This document shows, one piece after another, positions 1-8,811 of a DNA stretch of 37,064 bases. Source of the stretch: Oscillospiraceae bacterium (GTDB lineage Bacteria; Bacillota; Clostridia; Oscillospirales; Ruminococcaceae); NCBI GenBank assembly GCA_024699425.1, contig JAILPP010000142.1, forward strand, positions 1 to 37,064, read 5' to 3'. The notes under the pieces are model-generated. The model made no database searches, was not told where the DNA came from, and saw only the letters and a program-made list of their open reading frames with translations. Each line of letters opens with the position of its first letter. The first letter of the stretch is position 1. The position numbers and the translations under genes were made by a program.

Positions 1-21
1 TCAATCATTGGAGGTGGTCGA

Positions 22-1218
22 ATGAAGAGCTTTTCCTACACGGGTACAACACCTGCCGGCAAGCAGGTCAAGGGTACCATCAATGCGGAGGATGAGAGAG
101 ATTTTATGTCGCAGATCAGCAGCAAAAATCTGACAAATCTCAAGTATCAGGAAAAGGACATCACAAGTTCGAAAACTATCAAAAAGTTCAGCACCAAAGA
201 CCTGTCTTTCTGTTGCCGTCAGCTGGCAGCGATGCTGACATCGGGTCTTACGCTGGTCAAGGCGCTGGACATCCTCAGCAAGGAACAGCCGACCGAGCAG
301 GCAAAGGAAGTATGGCAGAGCGTGTACGAGAACGTGCAGAAGGGTGAATCCTTCTCCTCGTCGCTGGAAATGTACAACGGTGTCTTTCCTGAATTCCTGA
401 TCTCCATGGTCAACGCAGGTGAAACGTCAGGTCAGCTTGATGTCATCATGCAGCGTATGTCGGACCACTACCAGAAGGAAGTAAAGATGAACAACACGAT
501 CAAGGGAGCAATGACCTACCCGCTGATCCTCGGTTTCCTTTGTATTGTAGTTGTCATCGGTATGTTCACGTTCATCATGCCGACCTTTGCGGGTCTGTAC
601 GAAGATCCCGAAGCGATGCCGGCATTCACGAAGGTCATGATGGGCTTTTCGGATTCGCTTGTCCACTTCTGGTACATTTACATTCTCGTTATTGTAGGAA
701 TTGTGTTTGGTGTCACCTACGTCATGAAGATACCGAGTACCCGTCTCAAGTGGGATAAGTTCATATTGAAAGCACCCACAGTCGGTCCTCTGGTTGTCAA
801 GATTTATACAGCACGATTTGCAAGAACGCTGTCCTCGCTGTATTCTTCCGGTATTCCGATGGTAGAGTGTCTGCATCGTTCCTCTGCGATCCTCGGCAAC
901 CGTTACATTGACGAGTGCTTTGAGAACGTCATTGACGAGGTAAAGCAGGGTGAAACGCTTTCCGCTTCTATTCAGAGAACCGAGATTTTTGATTCGATGT
1001 TCTGCTCGATCATCTTTGTAGGTGAGGAAGCAGGCGCACTTGATACGATCCTTACCAAGAGCGCAGAGTACTATGACGAAGAAGCAGACTCCGCAGTCGG
1101 CAGACTGGTATCCCTTCTGGAGCCTGTCATGATTATCGTCATGGGTGTTGCAGTATGTATGCTGCTGCTTGCAGTATTCCCGGCACTGTACGGCTCCTTC
1201 GACTCCATTGCAGCGTAA
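22..1218 (+). CDS. pilC: Type IV pilus inner-membrane platform protein PilC (T2SS F family)
   Basis: This is the polytopic membrane platform protein that couples the pilus motor ATPases (PilB/PilT) to the growing fibre. The 398 residues are the normal family length and contain two copies of the T2SSF helical domain: residues about 60-190, with the typical FCCRQLAAMLTSGLTLVKALDIL, and about 265-390, with FARTLSSLYSSGIPMVECL. Membrane helices lie near residues 163-190 (LILGFLCIVVVIGMFTFIMP), 213-236 and 365-390. The start is set by a GGAGGTGG Shine-Dalgarno sequence a few bases upstream. It is the first gene of a co-directional set followed 33 bases later by pilM/N. No promoter is visible in the 21 bases before it, so the operon probably begins outside the window. 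The family call is secure from motifs and context; the extra upstream genes are unknown. Confidence 0.95.
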   Translation: MKSFSYTGTTPAGKQVKGTINAEDERDFMSQISSKNLTNLKYQEKDITSSKTIKKFSTKDLSFCCRQLAAMLTSGLTLVKALDILSKEQPTEQAKEVWQSVYENVQKGESFSSSLEMYNGVFPEFLISMVNAGETSGQLDVIMQRMSDHYQKEVKMNNTIKGAMTYPLILGFLCIVVVIGMFTFIMPTFAGLYEDPEAMPAFTKVMMGFSDSLVHFWYIYILVIVGIVFGVTYVMKIPSTRLKWDKFILKAPTVGPLVVKIYTARFARTLSSLYSSGIPMVECLHRSSAILGNRYIDECFENVIDEVKQGETLSASIQRTEIFDSMFCSIIFVGEEAGALDTILTKSAEYYDEEADSAVGRLVSLLEPVMIIVMGVAVCMLLLAVFPALYGSFDSIAA

Positions 1219-1251
1219 ATCAAAAACAAACACAGAGAGGTGGAACAATAA

Positions 1252-3030
1252 ATGCTTTCATTTGACGTTACTGATAGAAAAATCCGTATTATTAAAGGTA
1301 CGGAGAGCAGCGGCAAGATCAAGATCTCAGCCGCTGCCGAGATCGCACTGGAAGAGGCAGTCATCGTCAACGGTCATGTCAACGACATCAACCGTGTTGC
1401 GGTACTGATCAACCAGGTACTCAAGCGCAACAATATGCCTGACAAGGAGGCAATCGTAGCGCTGTCCTCCAACCAGACCGTATTCAAGGAACTGCTCATC
1501 ACACCGAACGCAAAAGAGTCCGAGTTCATGAAGGAGATCCGTTACCAGCTTCAGGTACAGATCAATGTGGATGAGTCCTATTCTGTTGCTTACGTTATCG
1601 TAGGCGAACCGGAAGATGATGAGAACGGTGAGAAGAAGCAGCGTGTTCTTGTAACTGCCTGCCCTTACGATGTTATCGAGTGCTACAAGCGCATCTTCCA
1701 TATGCTGGGCATCAACCTCAGAACTGTTATGATCGGATGCAACGCCATCACCAAGGTTCTGCTTGCAGATGCCAAAGTCAAGGCAAAGATGCCGCTGCTT
1801 GCGGTACAGATCGACAGCGACTTCATCTCGCTCAACCTGTACGAGAACAACCAGCTTTCGTTCTCCCGTTTCGCATCCATTGATCCGGAGGACTATGACA
1901 ACCCCGACGATTATGTATTCGAGGCAGTCAACGAGAACATTTTCCGTATGCTCCAGTTTGCAAGAAGCCGCGGTTCCGAGAATATTGAGAACGTGGTATT
2001 CTATGGTGATCTGAGTGTTTCCGACAATCTGTACAACCGACTGATCGACGAGCTGGCACCGAACGATCTGACCGTAAGCCAGATCAACGTACCGCCGCAG
2101 ATCCACGGTTATCAGAATCTTGAATTCTCCGTATACGCCAATGCGATCGGTGCGATGTTCAAGCGTAACAAGCTGACAGAGCACATCAATCTGCTTGAAG
2201 TTGAGAGTCAGGGTTCGGCAGCGGGCAGAGTAAAGTCTGACAAGTCCTTCCCGGTATTTGCAGCAGTCGGTGTTGGTGTATCGCTGGTGTGCGTACTTGG
2301 TGCATGGGCAGTACTGGGCATTCTGGACGGCACGGTCAGATCGGACACAGCGAAGCTCCGTGCAGACATAGATTCTCCGCAGACCGCAGCCAGGCTCCAG
2401 CAGTACGATGATCTTCAGGTAATGCGTGACAATGTAAACACCTATGCAGAGCAGGTCAAGGATTCCAGCCGTGCATATCTGTCGCTTCCTGTAGTGACCA
2501 GACAGTATTTTGACGCAATTGATGAAGCAATCACCGTCGTTGCGGAAGAGGACGAAGCAGTCAACGAAGCAGCGATCATCGAATCCATGAATTACGCAGA
2601 CGGCAAGTTCGATTTCCCTGTTCTGGTATCGACGAATGATGAGTACTCTCAGAAGTTCCCGGCAGCACTGGTTCAGTATCTGTATGACAAGCACAGTGAC
2701 AAGTTTGTGAACATCACATACAGCGGCTATGCAGTTACAGAGAACGATAACACCGAAGGCGGCGGCGCACCGACGCCGGCAGCACAGCCTGCCGAAACAG
2801 AACCTGCCTCCGAGGCAGCATCGGCAGAGAACGAGACACAGTCTGCATCGGAGGCAGCACCGGCAGAAGCAGCGCACGCCAAGAAGGATGAGCTGACAGG
2901 AAACAAGCTGGTAGCCTTCATGCTGACACTTGAAGTCAACAACGAAAAGCAGCTTCCTGACTTTGCAGCAGAGAACGCAGCAAGTGAGGCAGCGGAGTCT
3001 GACGTAGCTGATTCCGAAACGGCAGAATAA
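1252..3030 (+). CDS. PilM-PilN fusion, type IV pilus assembly protein
   Basis: The N-terminal ~310 residues look like PilM, the actin-like cytoplasmic ring protein that links PilN/PilO to the motor (LSFDVTDRKIRIIKG start; LLAVQIDSDFISLNLYENNQLSFSR resembles the second actin-like half). A single membrane helix follows at about residues 333-355 (FPVFAAVGVGVSLVCVLGAWAVLGIL). A PilN-like extracytoplasmic region comes next, with a helical stretch and a small alpha/beta fold. So PilM and PilN, usually separate proteins in Gram-negatives, are joined in one 592-residue chain. Near residues 505-545 there is an Ala/Glu/Pro-rich low-complexity linker (repeated EPASEAASAE-like units), followed by a conserved-looking strand and an acidic tail. 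SD GAGAGGTGG lies 9 bases upstream. PilO follows after 14 bases. The fusion is read directly from one open frame; the domain assignment is from family knowledge. Confidence 0.85.
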   Translation: MLSFDVTDRKIRIIKGTESSGKIKISAAAEIALEEAVIVNGHVNDINRVAVLINQVLKRNNMPDKEAIVALSSNQTVFKELLITPNAKESEFMKEIRYQLQVQINVDESYSVAYVIVGEPEDDENGEKKQRVLVTACPYDVIECYKRIFHMLGINLRTVMIGCNAITKVLLADAKVKAKMPLLAVQIDSDFISLNLYENNQLSFSRFASIDPEDYDNPDDYVFEAVNENIFRMLQFARSRGSENIENVVFYGDLSVSDNLYNRLIDELAPNDLTVSQINVPPQIHGYQNLEFSVYANAIGAMFKRNKLTEHINLLEVESQGSAAGRVKSDKSFPVFAAVGVGVSLVCVLGAWAVLGILDGTVRSDTAKLRADIDSPQTAARLQQYDDLQVMRDNVNTYAEQVKDSSRAYLSLPVVTRQYFDAIDEAITVVAEEDEAVNEAAIIESMNYADGKFDFPVLVSTNDEYSQKFPAALVQYLYDKHSDKFVNITYSGYAVTENDNTEGGGAPTPAAQPAETEPASEAASAENETQSASEAAPAEAAHAKKDELTGNKLVAFMLTLEVNNEKQLPDFAAENAASEAAESDVADSETAE

Positions 3031-3044
3031 GGGGGTAGATGACA

Positions 3045-3848
3045 ATGAAGAATATGAGTTACAGAGATAAAATGATTATTTTGATCATTTCTATCATCGT
3101 TATTCTGGTAGCAGGTTTCTTTGCACTGATCAAGCCGGCGTATGACAAGCTTGTAGCGGATCAGGCGACCTACGAATCCACCAAGACAGAGTGGGACGGA
3201 ATCCAGCAGAAGCTGCAAGCGATTCCCGAACTGAAGAGTCGGATCGAGAATACATATAATGAAGCCAAGAAGGATGCAGCCGTTCTGGAGAACACCGCAT
3301 TCGGCGACATCAACAAGGACTATGACAGAAAGAAAGTCAACTATGGTCTTGACCAGTATCTGCATCAGGCAATTGACGACAACAACCTTGACATCACGGC
3401 ATTTGCGATCGGCGATGCAGGTGAGATCCAGATCAAGTATTCCTACTACAAGCCCAACGTTGTGACTTATGCCCTGCTTGAAAGCGGCGATGTCAACGGC
3501 AACTATGCTGAGGAAGTAGCAAAGCTGATCGAGACAGGCACAGTCGTTGAAGAGAAGGAAATCGCATCGATCATGGCAAACAATGTCAATATGTCTCTGG
3601 TTGGAACAAAGGAAGATCTGATGAACTTCCTGGACACCATTCAGGCAGACAACAATGCGATCAACGTAGACGCAGTAGACATTGCAAACTACACCTTTGA
3701 GGACGAAGAGGAAGAAGGACAGCCTGCAAGACCGGCAAGACCTGCACCGACAGCAGAAGGTGAAGAGCCGGGCGGCACATCTGAGATGACACTCGACCTC
3801 AAGTTCTACAACGCAAAGACCATGGATAAGCCTGATCTGGGTGATTAA
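3045..3848 (+). CDS. PilO-like type IV pilus alignment-complex protein
   Basis: Bitopic protein with a short cytoplasmic N-terminus (MKNMSYRDK), one membrane helix (IILIISIIVILVAGFFALI), a helical segment with Lys/Glu heptads (YESTKTEWDGIQQKLQAIPELKSRIENTYNEAKKD) and a C-terminal alpha/beta part. This is the layout of PilO, which pairs with PilN outside the membrane. The ORF track begins at 3039, but the ATG at 3045 sits 9 bases from the GGGGG Shine-Dalgarno at 3031-3035 while 3039 would leave only 3, so I place the start at 3045 (267 residues). A charged Glu-rich/Pro-rich segment (DEEEEEGQPARPARPAPTAEGEEPG) interrupts the C-terminal domain. Position directly after pilM/N supports the call more strongly than sequence alone. 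Confidence 0.8.
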   Translation: MKNMSYRDKMIILIISIIVILVAGFFALIKPAYDKLVADQATYESTKTEWDGIQQKLQAIPELKSRIENTYNEAKKDAAVLENTAFGDINKDYDRKKVNYGLDQYLHQAIDDNNLDITAFAIGDAGEIQIKYSYYKPNVVTYALLESGDVNGNYAEEVAKLIETGTVVEEKEIASIMANNVNMSLVGTKEDLMNFLDTIQADNNAINVDAVDIANYTFEDEEEEGQPARPARPAPTAEGEEPGGTSEMTLDLKFYNAKTMDKPDLGD

Positions 3849-3899
3849 GAACAGCAAGAAGCAACAAACCCCTGACAGTAATAGAGAAAGGTGGTAAAG

Positions 3900-6431
3900 A
3901 TGATGAAGGAGAAAACAAACCGAAAGTCTGTTGCTCCTCGTAAAGTTAAGGGTACCGTGCTGTTTACCGTTGTCTGCGTCATGATGGTGCTGATCGTATT
4001 CCTGTTAGGAACACTGGCGCTGGCAGCAACAGCCAACAAGCGTGCGAACTACAATTTCCAGAAGGAACAGACGGAAACGATTGCAAGATCGGTTCTGGAC
4101 AGTGTTGTCACGGCGCTGAACGACACCACGATCAACGATCCTTCCAACACCAACAGCATTCGCCATCAGGTCGAGAATATGCCGAATACCGGCATGGATA
4201 TGCAGGTACACATCAAGCAGGTCAATGCCGATGGCACAGACGGCGCAGGCTATGACGATTATACTGTAAACGTTGTACCGGCAAATCAGACGATGTGGCT
4301 TTATGATGATGTAAGTGATTCGTGGTATCAGGGCGATGTATACCAGATGTCCACAACGGTAACGACCGCAGCGGGCAATGCGCCGTCCACATACAGCATT
4401 TATCTGTTCAGAGGCACGACACCCGGCAATCCCGGCAGCGGCGGCGGCGGCGGCGGCGGTGCATTCGTATCGCTCGGCGAAGTCGGCGGTAAGATCGGTA
4501 CATCCGGTAACGTTACCGGTGGTACACAGTTCGGTATCGGCAGTGCAACACTTCAGAATTTTGAGCTGGACAATAATACGGTAACACAGTCCCCGTTCTT
4601 TGTAAATGGTAATTTAAGAGCCGGTTCTGGAGTAACTTCTTATTTCACCGCTTTGGGTAATGCAAATCAGAAGCAGTATGTGGCAGTGACAGGCAGTTTC
4701 ACACCGGGTAATAATTTCAAAATAGGTGCAATGGTCGATCTGGCAAATGACTGGAACTATGAAGTCACTGATCTGAATTCGGGCGTTGTAACGCAGTATA
4801 CGAATAGGGGTAAGAACGATATTCCTACGTTTTTTGTTGGCGACACATTTTACTATGCAACCAATGCGATTTCGTATGGTGATGCCAACACGCCGATCAA
4901 CATCTACGCAGGTGATATGCAGCCGGAGTACAATGGAGGTACTGTTCCTGCCGTAGAAATTACAGGTAATCTGTACCTTTTTGATGACAGTAAAAAGAGC
5001 GTTCTGAACCTGGGCTTAAATGGAAGCACATCGCTTCTTTATGACTGGGGTTCAAGCTTTCTTGATGATCTCAGTGATGTCCGGACTTATGACAAGGAAG
5101 CAAATTCCACGAAGAACTTTGGTAATTTTTATACCGCAGGCAGTGTTGAACTGAACTTTAGCAGCGGTATTAAGAACCCGCTTTGTGCCGGTGATTTTAG
5201 AGTTGCTAAAGATCTGACAATCGGCAATTGCAATAATGTCTCTGAAATCGAAGTGGGCGGTGACTTTGTTGTAGGCGGAACATTCACATGTTCATCCAAC
5301 ATCACCATCAAGTGTAAAAACTTTTACGGTGCAAAACCTGCAAATGTAACCGTAGTAGCAAGCGGCACTGTGGCGGATAGCTGTCCATACACGATTTATC
5401 CGTCGGGCAACTCAAAATCAGATGTTGAAAACAATATTGTAAATCCCCCGACAATGGATGAGTACACTGGTGCAGGATCGGCGGACACCTATCCGACAAC
5501 CGAGGCAGAGCTGAGTACGGATAACTTCAAGAAGTTCATCGGTGTCAATCCGCCGATGGAGACAGTCAACAACAGCAATCTGTCCAGCAAGTCCACAAAC
5601 GGTGTTTACTGTGTCAGCTCGGACACCCGTTTTGAGAATGTAACGCTGGATAAGACACTGTACATTGATGCAACTGCAGGCAAGAAGGTCATCATCTTTG
5701 ATAACTGCAACATTCAGGACGGCAACAGCATCATTATCAACAACCGCAACGCATCAGGTAAGCAAAATGAAGTATATTTCTTCATGAAGAGTACTGGTGA
5801 AAATTATGCGGATATTGTAAAGAATAATACCAATCCGTGGTGGACACCGGATCCGACAAGATCATCTTTGTGTGTATCCGGCGGCAGTATCATGACAATT
5901 GACTGGGCAGAGCATGTAACCGGTCAGACGATTGATCTCAGCAACGCATCCACGATCAACCTGAAGCTTGGCGGCGGCTTCACAATGCCGGCAACAGATC
6001 CGTCAGATTCTACCAAGACAGGCTACAATGAGGTTGACAAGTACGGTGACAACTGGTCTTTCCCGCATGTATACATCTATGGTGAGGAAGACAGTCTGCT
6101 GCTGATGGGCAATAATGGAATGGTGACTGCCAATGTTCGTGCGCCGAAAATGACTTTCAAGCAGACGAATGCAGCAAAATCCAGTGGCGACCTCATCTAT
6201 AAGGAAAAAGACAGCACAACAGGCACGACATATGGTCCTGACCAGAATTTTTCAGGCAAGGAAGTTGGTCTGGTAGGACAGTTGATCTGTGGTATGGCGC
6301 GTGTAAGCAACGAGTGGGGTATGCTTTACGTTTCCAAGGATCCGCCCGGTACAGGCGGCGGCGGAAGCGGCTGGCACGGCAGTTATACCGGCAATCAGGT
6401 TTACACGACCCTGTACTTCAACTATTTCTGA
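3900..6431 (+). CDS. Large N-terminally anchored pilus-associated surface protein (PilX-like N-terminus)
   Basis: About 843 residues. A basic N-terminus (KEKTNRKSVAPRKVKG) is followed by one membrane helix (TVLFTVVCVMMVLIVFLLGTLALAATANKR). This resembles PilX-type minor pilin proteins and differs from the two neighbours in lacking the GFTLIE prepilin cleavage site. The rest is long, polar, rich in Asn/Gly/Thr and probably extracellular beta structure. It contains a glycine run (GSGGGGGGGAF) after ~180 residues, strand-turn repeats (EIEVGGDFVVGGTFTCSSNITIKCKNFYG) and a second Gly-rich stretch near the C-terminus (GTGGGGSGW). The ORF track starts at a GTG (3891) that overlaps the SD AAAGGTGG; ATG at 3900 or 3903 fits better. 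It lies between pilO and the prepilins, so a role at the pilus (assembly, tip or adhesion) is inferred. No enzymatic motif recognised. Confidence 0.75.
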   Translation: MMKEKTNRKSVAPRKVKGTVLFTVVCVMMVLIVFLLGTLALAATANKRANYNFQKEQTETIARSVLDSVVTALNDTTINDPSNTNSIRHQVENMPNTGMDMQVHIKQVNADGTDGAGYDDYTVNVVPANQTMWLYDDVSDSWYQGDVYQMSTTVTTAAGNAPSTYSIYLFRGTTPGNPGSGGGGGGGAFVSLGEVGGKIGTSGNVTGGTQFGIGSATLQNFELDNNTVTQSPFFVNGNLRAGSGVTSYFTALGNANQKQYVAVTGSFTPGNNFKIGAMVDLANDWNYEVTDLNSGVVTQYTNRGKNDIPTFFVGDTFYYATNAISYGDANTPINIYAGDMQPEYNGGTVPAVEITGNLYLFDDSKKSVLNLGLNGSTSLLYDWGSSFLDDLSDVRTYDKEANSTKNFGNFYTAGSVELNFSSGIKNPLCAGDFRVAKDLTIGNCNNVSEIEVGGDFVVGGTFTCSSNITIKCKNFYGAKPANVTVVASGTVADSCPYTIYPSGNSKSDVENNIVNPPTMDEYTGAGSADTYPTTEAELSTDNFKKFIGVNPPMETVNNSNLSSKSTNGVYCVSSDTRFENVTLDKTLYIDATAGKKVIIFDNCNIQDGNSIIINNRNASGKQNEVYFFMKSTGENYADIVKNNTNPWWTPDPTRSSLCVSGGSIMTIDWAEHVTGQTIDLSNASTINLKLGGGFTMPATDPSDSTKTGYNEVDKYGDNWSFPHVYIYGEEDSLLLMGNNGMVTANVRAPKMTFKQTNAAKSSGDLIYKEKDSTTGTTYGPDQNFSGKEVGLVGQLICGMARVSNEWGMLYVSKDPPGTGGGGSGWHGSYTGNQVYTTLYFNYF

Positions 6432-6449
6432 TGAGAGGAGTGCTTTTTG

Positions 6450-6836
6450 ATGAAATTGCAGAAACATAAGAAACGTTCCAAGTCCGTCAAGGGCATGACT
6501 CTGATTGAGATCATCATTGCAATCTTTGTACTTGGCGTTATGGGTGTCATCATGTGCAGAGTGGCGACTGTTTCGGGAAATCTGATGAAAGCGGCGAACC
6601 ACACGGAAAAGAGAACGGCGGTTGAGGCTCCCCTCGCCGCCGCCCGGACACAGGAAGGACACTACGAAGCCGAAAAGAAGAAAGCGGATGTAGAAGTCAA
6701 GATCACAGGCACATTCGACGAAGTAACGCTGAAAGCCGACAAGTATACCACCAAGAAGAAAGGTGACAACGAAGGCGATCCGGCGAAAACGCAGAATAAT
6801 GCAGATCTGGTCTACTACACGAACATTCATAGCTGA
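6450..6836 (+). CDS. Type IV prepilin-like protein (small, PilV/PulG type)
   Basis: A 128-residue prepilin. The basic leader MKLQKHKKRSKSVKG is followed by the class III signal G|MTLIEIIIAIFVLGVMGVIMC, with Glu at +5 of the mature protein and a hydrophobic helix that would be cleaved by the prepilin peptidase encoded at 7843-8718. The remaining ~85 residues are very Lys/Glu/Thr rich and short, so this may be a minor pilin. The ORF track start (TTG 6447) is one codon too early; ATG 6450 lies 9 bases from a GAGAGGAG Shine-Dalgarno. The gene starts 18 bases after the upstream surface protein and is followed 24 bases later by another prepilin gene, consistent with one operon. Confidence 0.88.
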   Translation: MKLQKHKKRSKSVKGMTLIEIIIAIFVLGVMGVIMCRVATVSGNLMKAANHTEKRTAVEAPLAAARTQEGHYEAEKKKADVEVKITGTFDEVTLKADKYTTKKKGDNEGDPAKTQNNADLVYYTNIHS

Positions 6837-6860
6837 TTCAGGCTGCAAGGAGGCTGAAAA

Positions 6861-7787
6861 ATGAGAAAAAGGGTTAAGGGTTTCACCTTGATCGAGCTGA
6901 TCGTAGTATTGGCGATCTTCTCAATAGTAATGGTTGCAGCGACATCCCTGATGCAGCCTGTATCGAAGATCATGGTCACAACGGACGTGAATGATACGGG
7001 CAACAGCAATGTATCCCAGATCTCCAAATATCTGGAGCTGAGTCTGGGACCTGCGGAGTACATCCGGCTGGCGCAGTTCGTACCGGATCAGACACAGCGT
7101 GATGCTATGGTCAAGGATTTCGTAGACACCTGCTATTCGGGAATCCTGTACAAGGGTTCTAATACGACCAATCAGGTTTATGCCAATGCGACCATTCATG
7201 TAATGACGATCGACAATGCACACGGCGGCAAGATTTCTGAGTATATCTACGAGTGCAATCTGGAACCGGGACAGACACCGGTTGAAAAGCCGGCACTCTC
7301 CAGGGAATACGCAGTCAACAAGGCGCTGTATGACAATTACGCATACACGATCTATCCGGGTGTATCGAAGTACGCGCCGGAGGGAACTTATGATGTCAAG
7401 GATTTCATGAGGGACTCACATGATGTGTATCACACCAGTTTCTCGATTGATGCAGAGACGACCCGTTACAGAGGCAGACCCAATCAGATGACAGTGAACT
7501 TTTCCGGTACAGCGACGGTAGTGCTGTCCAACATCAACGCACCCACCGAGTACAGACCGAACGGTGTTCCGGTCAGTGCATACTTTGTTTATGATGCAGC
7601 ATCGGGGGCGATCATGGATAAGTCTCAGGTACAGCCCACCCCGCTTCAGGGCGTGGAGTTTACCGGTCCTGACAATACTGTCAGCTACTGGGGAAGCACC
7701 TGCTCAACAATTCAGGAGATCAAGGACGGCGGCTTATGCTTCGTATACGCCTACGGTCCGGAAATCGTAACAGGTCCGAAGACCTGA
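6861..7787 (+). CDS. Type IV prepilin-like protein (large, minor-pilin type)
   Basis: 308 residues beginning MRKRVKGFTLIELIVVLAIFSIVMVAATSLMQP, a textbook type III prepilin signal: short basic leader, cleavage after Gly, Phe+1, Glu+5, ~20-residue hydrophobic helix. The globular part (~270 residues) is larger than a typical major pilin and contains segments such as YRGRPNQMTVNFSGTATVVLSNI that look like beta strands, so a minor or tip pilin is more likely than the main subunit. SD AAGGAGG is 7-8 bases upstream. It is the last gene of the first pilus operon and is followed by a strong bidirectional terminator at 7800-7838. No obvious major pilin was found in the window, so it may lie upstream. 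Confidence 0.88.
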   Translation: MRKRVKGFTLIELIVVLAIFSIVMVAATSLMQPVSKIMVTTDVNDTGNSNVSQISKYLELSLGPAEYIRLAQFVPDQTQRDAMVKDFVDTCYSGILYKGSNTTNQVYANATIHVMTIDNAHGGKISEYIYECNLEPGQTPVEKPALSREYAVNKALYDNYAYTIYPGVSKYAPEGTYDVKDFMRDSHDVYHTSFSIDAETTRYRGRPNQMTVNFSGTATVVLSNINAPTEYRPNGVPVSAYFVYDAASGAIMDKSQVQPTPLQGVEFTGPDNTVSYWGSTCSTIQEIKDGGLCFVYAYGPEIVTGPKT

Positions 7788-7799
7788 TGCAAAGAAAAT

Positions 7800-7838
7800 C
7801 GGCAGTCGGTAGATTGCACTCCGGCTGCCGAAATTTTT
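7800..7838. terminator. Bidirectional rho-independent terminator between convergent pilin and prepilin peptidase genes
   Basis: Stem CGGCAGTCGG / CCGGCTGCCG (one G-U pair) with an 11-base loop. It is followed by AAATTTTT on the + strand and preceded by AAAGAAAAT, which gives a U-rich tail on the - strand. It separates the convergent ends at 7787 and 7843. Confidence 0.8.
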
Positions 7839-7842
7839 CAGG

Positions 7843-8718
7843 TCAAGCGGCTGTGGGGTCGTAAGTGAGAATTGTTATGTACCAGTCCATAAGGGGCTCA
7901 CCGCAGAGCGCCCCGACAAACAGCCCGACTGCGAGGTAGGGACCGAAAGCGAATTTGGATTCGCCGCTTCGGAACTTATTGATCATTCCGAAGACCGCAG
8001 CGAGCAGAATACCGACGAAGGCAGCCATCAGAGCGCCTTTCCACCCGATCAGAAGACCGCCGGCAGCCATAATCAGGGTATCACCGAGTTCAATGCCGCG
8101 GCGGATCTCATCAGACCCGCTTCTTTTGCGGATGACTGCGCCGCTGATCTCACCGATGAGGAAGAACGGGATGCTGACACAGACCAGACCGATCAGGTGA
8201 TCTACGAGGGAGACATCTTCAAAGCTGAGAAAATCGGGAAGATTTGACGGCTGAACGATAGAGAAGATCAGCAGCGGTACAGCGAGGACAACGATCGCAC
8301 CGAGCAGCCGCAGGTCCATTTCCATAGTATCCCAATCCATGAATCCGAGGCAGATGAGCAGCGAGAAGAACAGGCAGTACAGCACAGATTTCAGATTGAA
8401 GTCCATAATTGCGATGGTCACCACATAAATGATCCCGTTGAGCGCTTCTACAATAGGGTAGCGGGGAGAGATTTTCTCACCGCAGTTCCGGCATTTTCCG
8501 TGCAGGATAAAGACCCAGCTCACGATGGGAATAATATCAATGACACGGATCTTCGCACCGCAGGTAGTGCAGTGGGAAGCCCGTTTTACGAGCGATTCAT
8601 TTCTTGGCAGCCGATAGATCACGACATTCAGAAAGCTGCCGATACAGATCCCATAGAAAAAAACGATGGGGAAGAACATGATGTAAAAACCAATGTCCAA
8701 GTATTCATTGTGTAGCAT
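7843..8718 (-). CDS. pilD: Prepilin peptidase / leader peptidase (A24 family)
   Basis: Membrane aspartyl protease that removes prepilin leaders, and in many homologues N-methylates the new terminus. The N-terminal domain matches the family: SFLNVVIYRLPRNESLVKRASHC followed by two zinc-type Cys pairs (CTTC and CRNC) within about 30 residues. About seven hydrophobic segments follow. The first catalytic Asp is likely in FMDWDTMEMDL and the second in IELGDTLIMAAGGLLIG, where the usual GxGD reads ELGD. The ORF track start (8763) is 15 codons too long: ATG at 8718 has AGGAGGC 7 bases upstream, giving 291 residues. It is on the strand opposite to all other pilus genes and has its own promoter. It should process the two prepilins at 6450 and 6861. 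Confidence 0.92.
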   Translation of the reverse strand: MLHNEYLDIGFYIMFFPIVFFYGICIGSFLNVVIYRLPRNESLVKRASHCTTCGAKIRVIDIIPIVSWVFILHGKCRNCGEKISPRYPIVEALNGIIYVVTIAIMDFNLKSVLYCLFFSLLICLGFMDWDTMEMDLRLLGAIVVLAVPLLIFSIVQPSNLPDFLSFEDVSLVDHLIGLVCVSIPFFLIGEISGAVIRKRSGSDEIRRGIELGDTLIMAAGGLLIGWKGALMAAFVGILLAAVFGMINKFRSGESKFAFGPYLAVGLFVGALCGEPLMDWYITILTYDPTAA

Positions 8719-8749
8719 GATGTATGCCTCCTTAATCGATAATACATAT

Positions 8750-8778
8750 ATTATACCATACAAAGGTATATTTTACAA
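8750..8778 (-). promoter_or_regulatory. Sigma-A-type promoter for the prepilin peptidase gene
   Basis: On the minus strand TTGTAA (8778-8773), 17 bases, TATAAT (8755-8750). The start would be ~30 bases upstream of ATG 8718. The 93-base gap also has to hold the start signals for pilB on the other strand; I see AT-rich sequence but no clear -35 for pilB. Confidence 0.55.
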
Positions 8779-8811
8779 GTAGCAATATTAAAAAAGTATG
8801 GAGGTTATCGT

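Noticed and set aside
1327-3045. Long minus-strand ORFs over pilM/N (also 427-1248, 2727-3857, 8902-10323, 10339-11469, 21145-22485)
   Set aside because: Antisense shadows of clear pilus and HD-GYP genes; extreme Cys/Arg/Val content and no ribosome binding sites.
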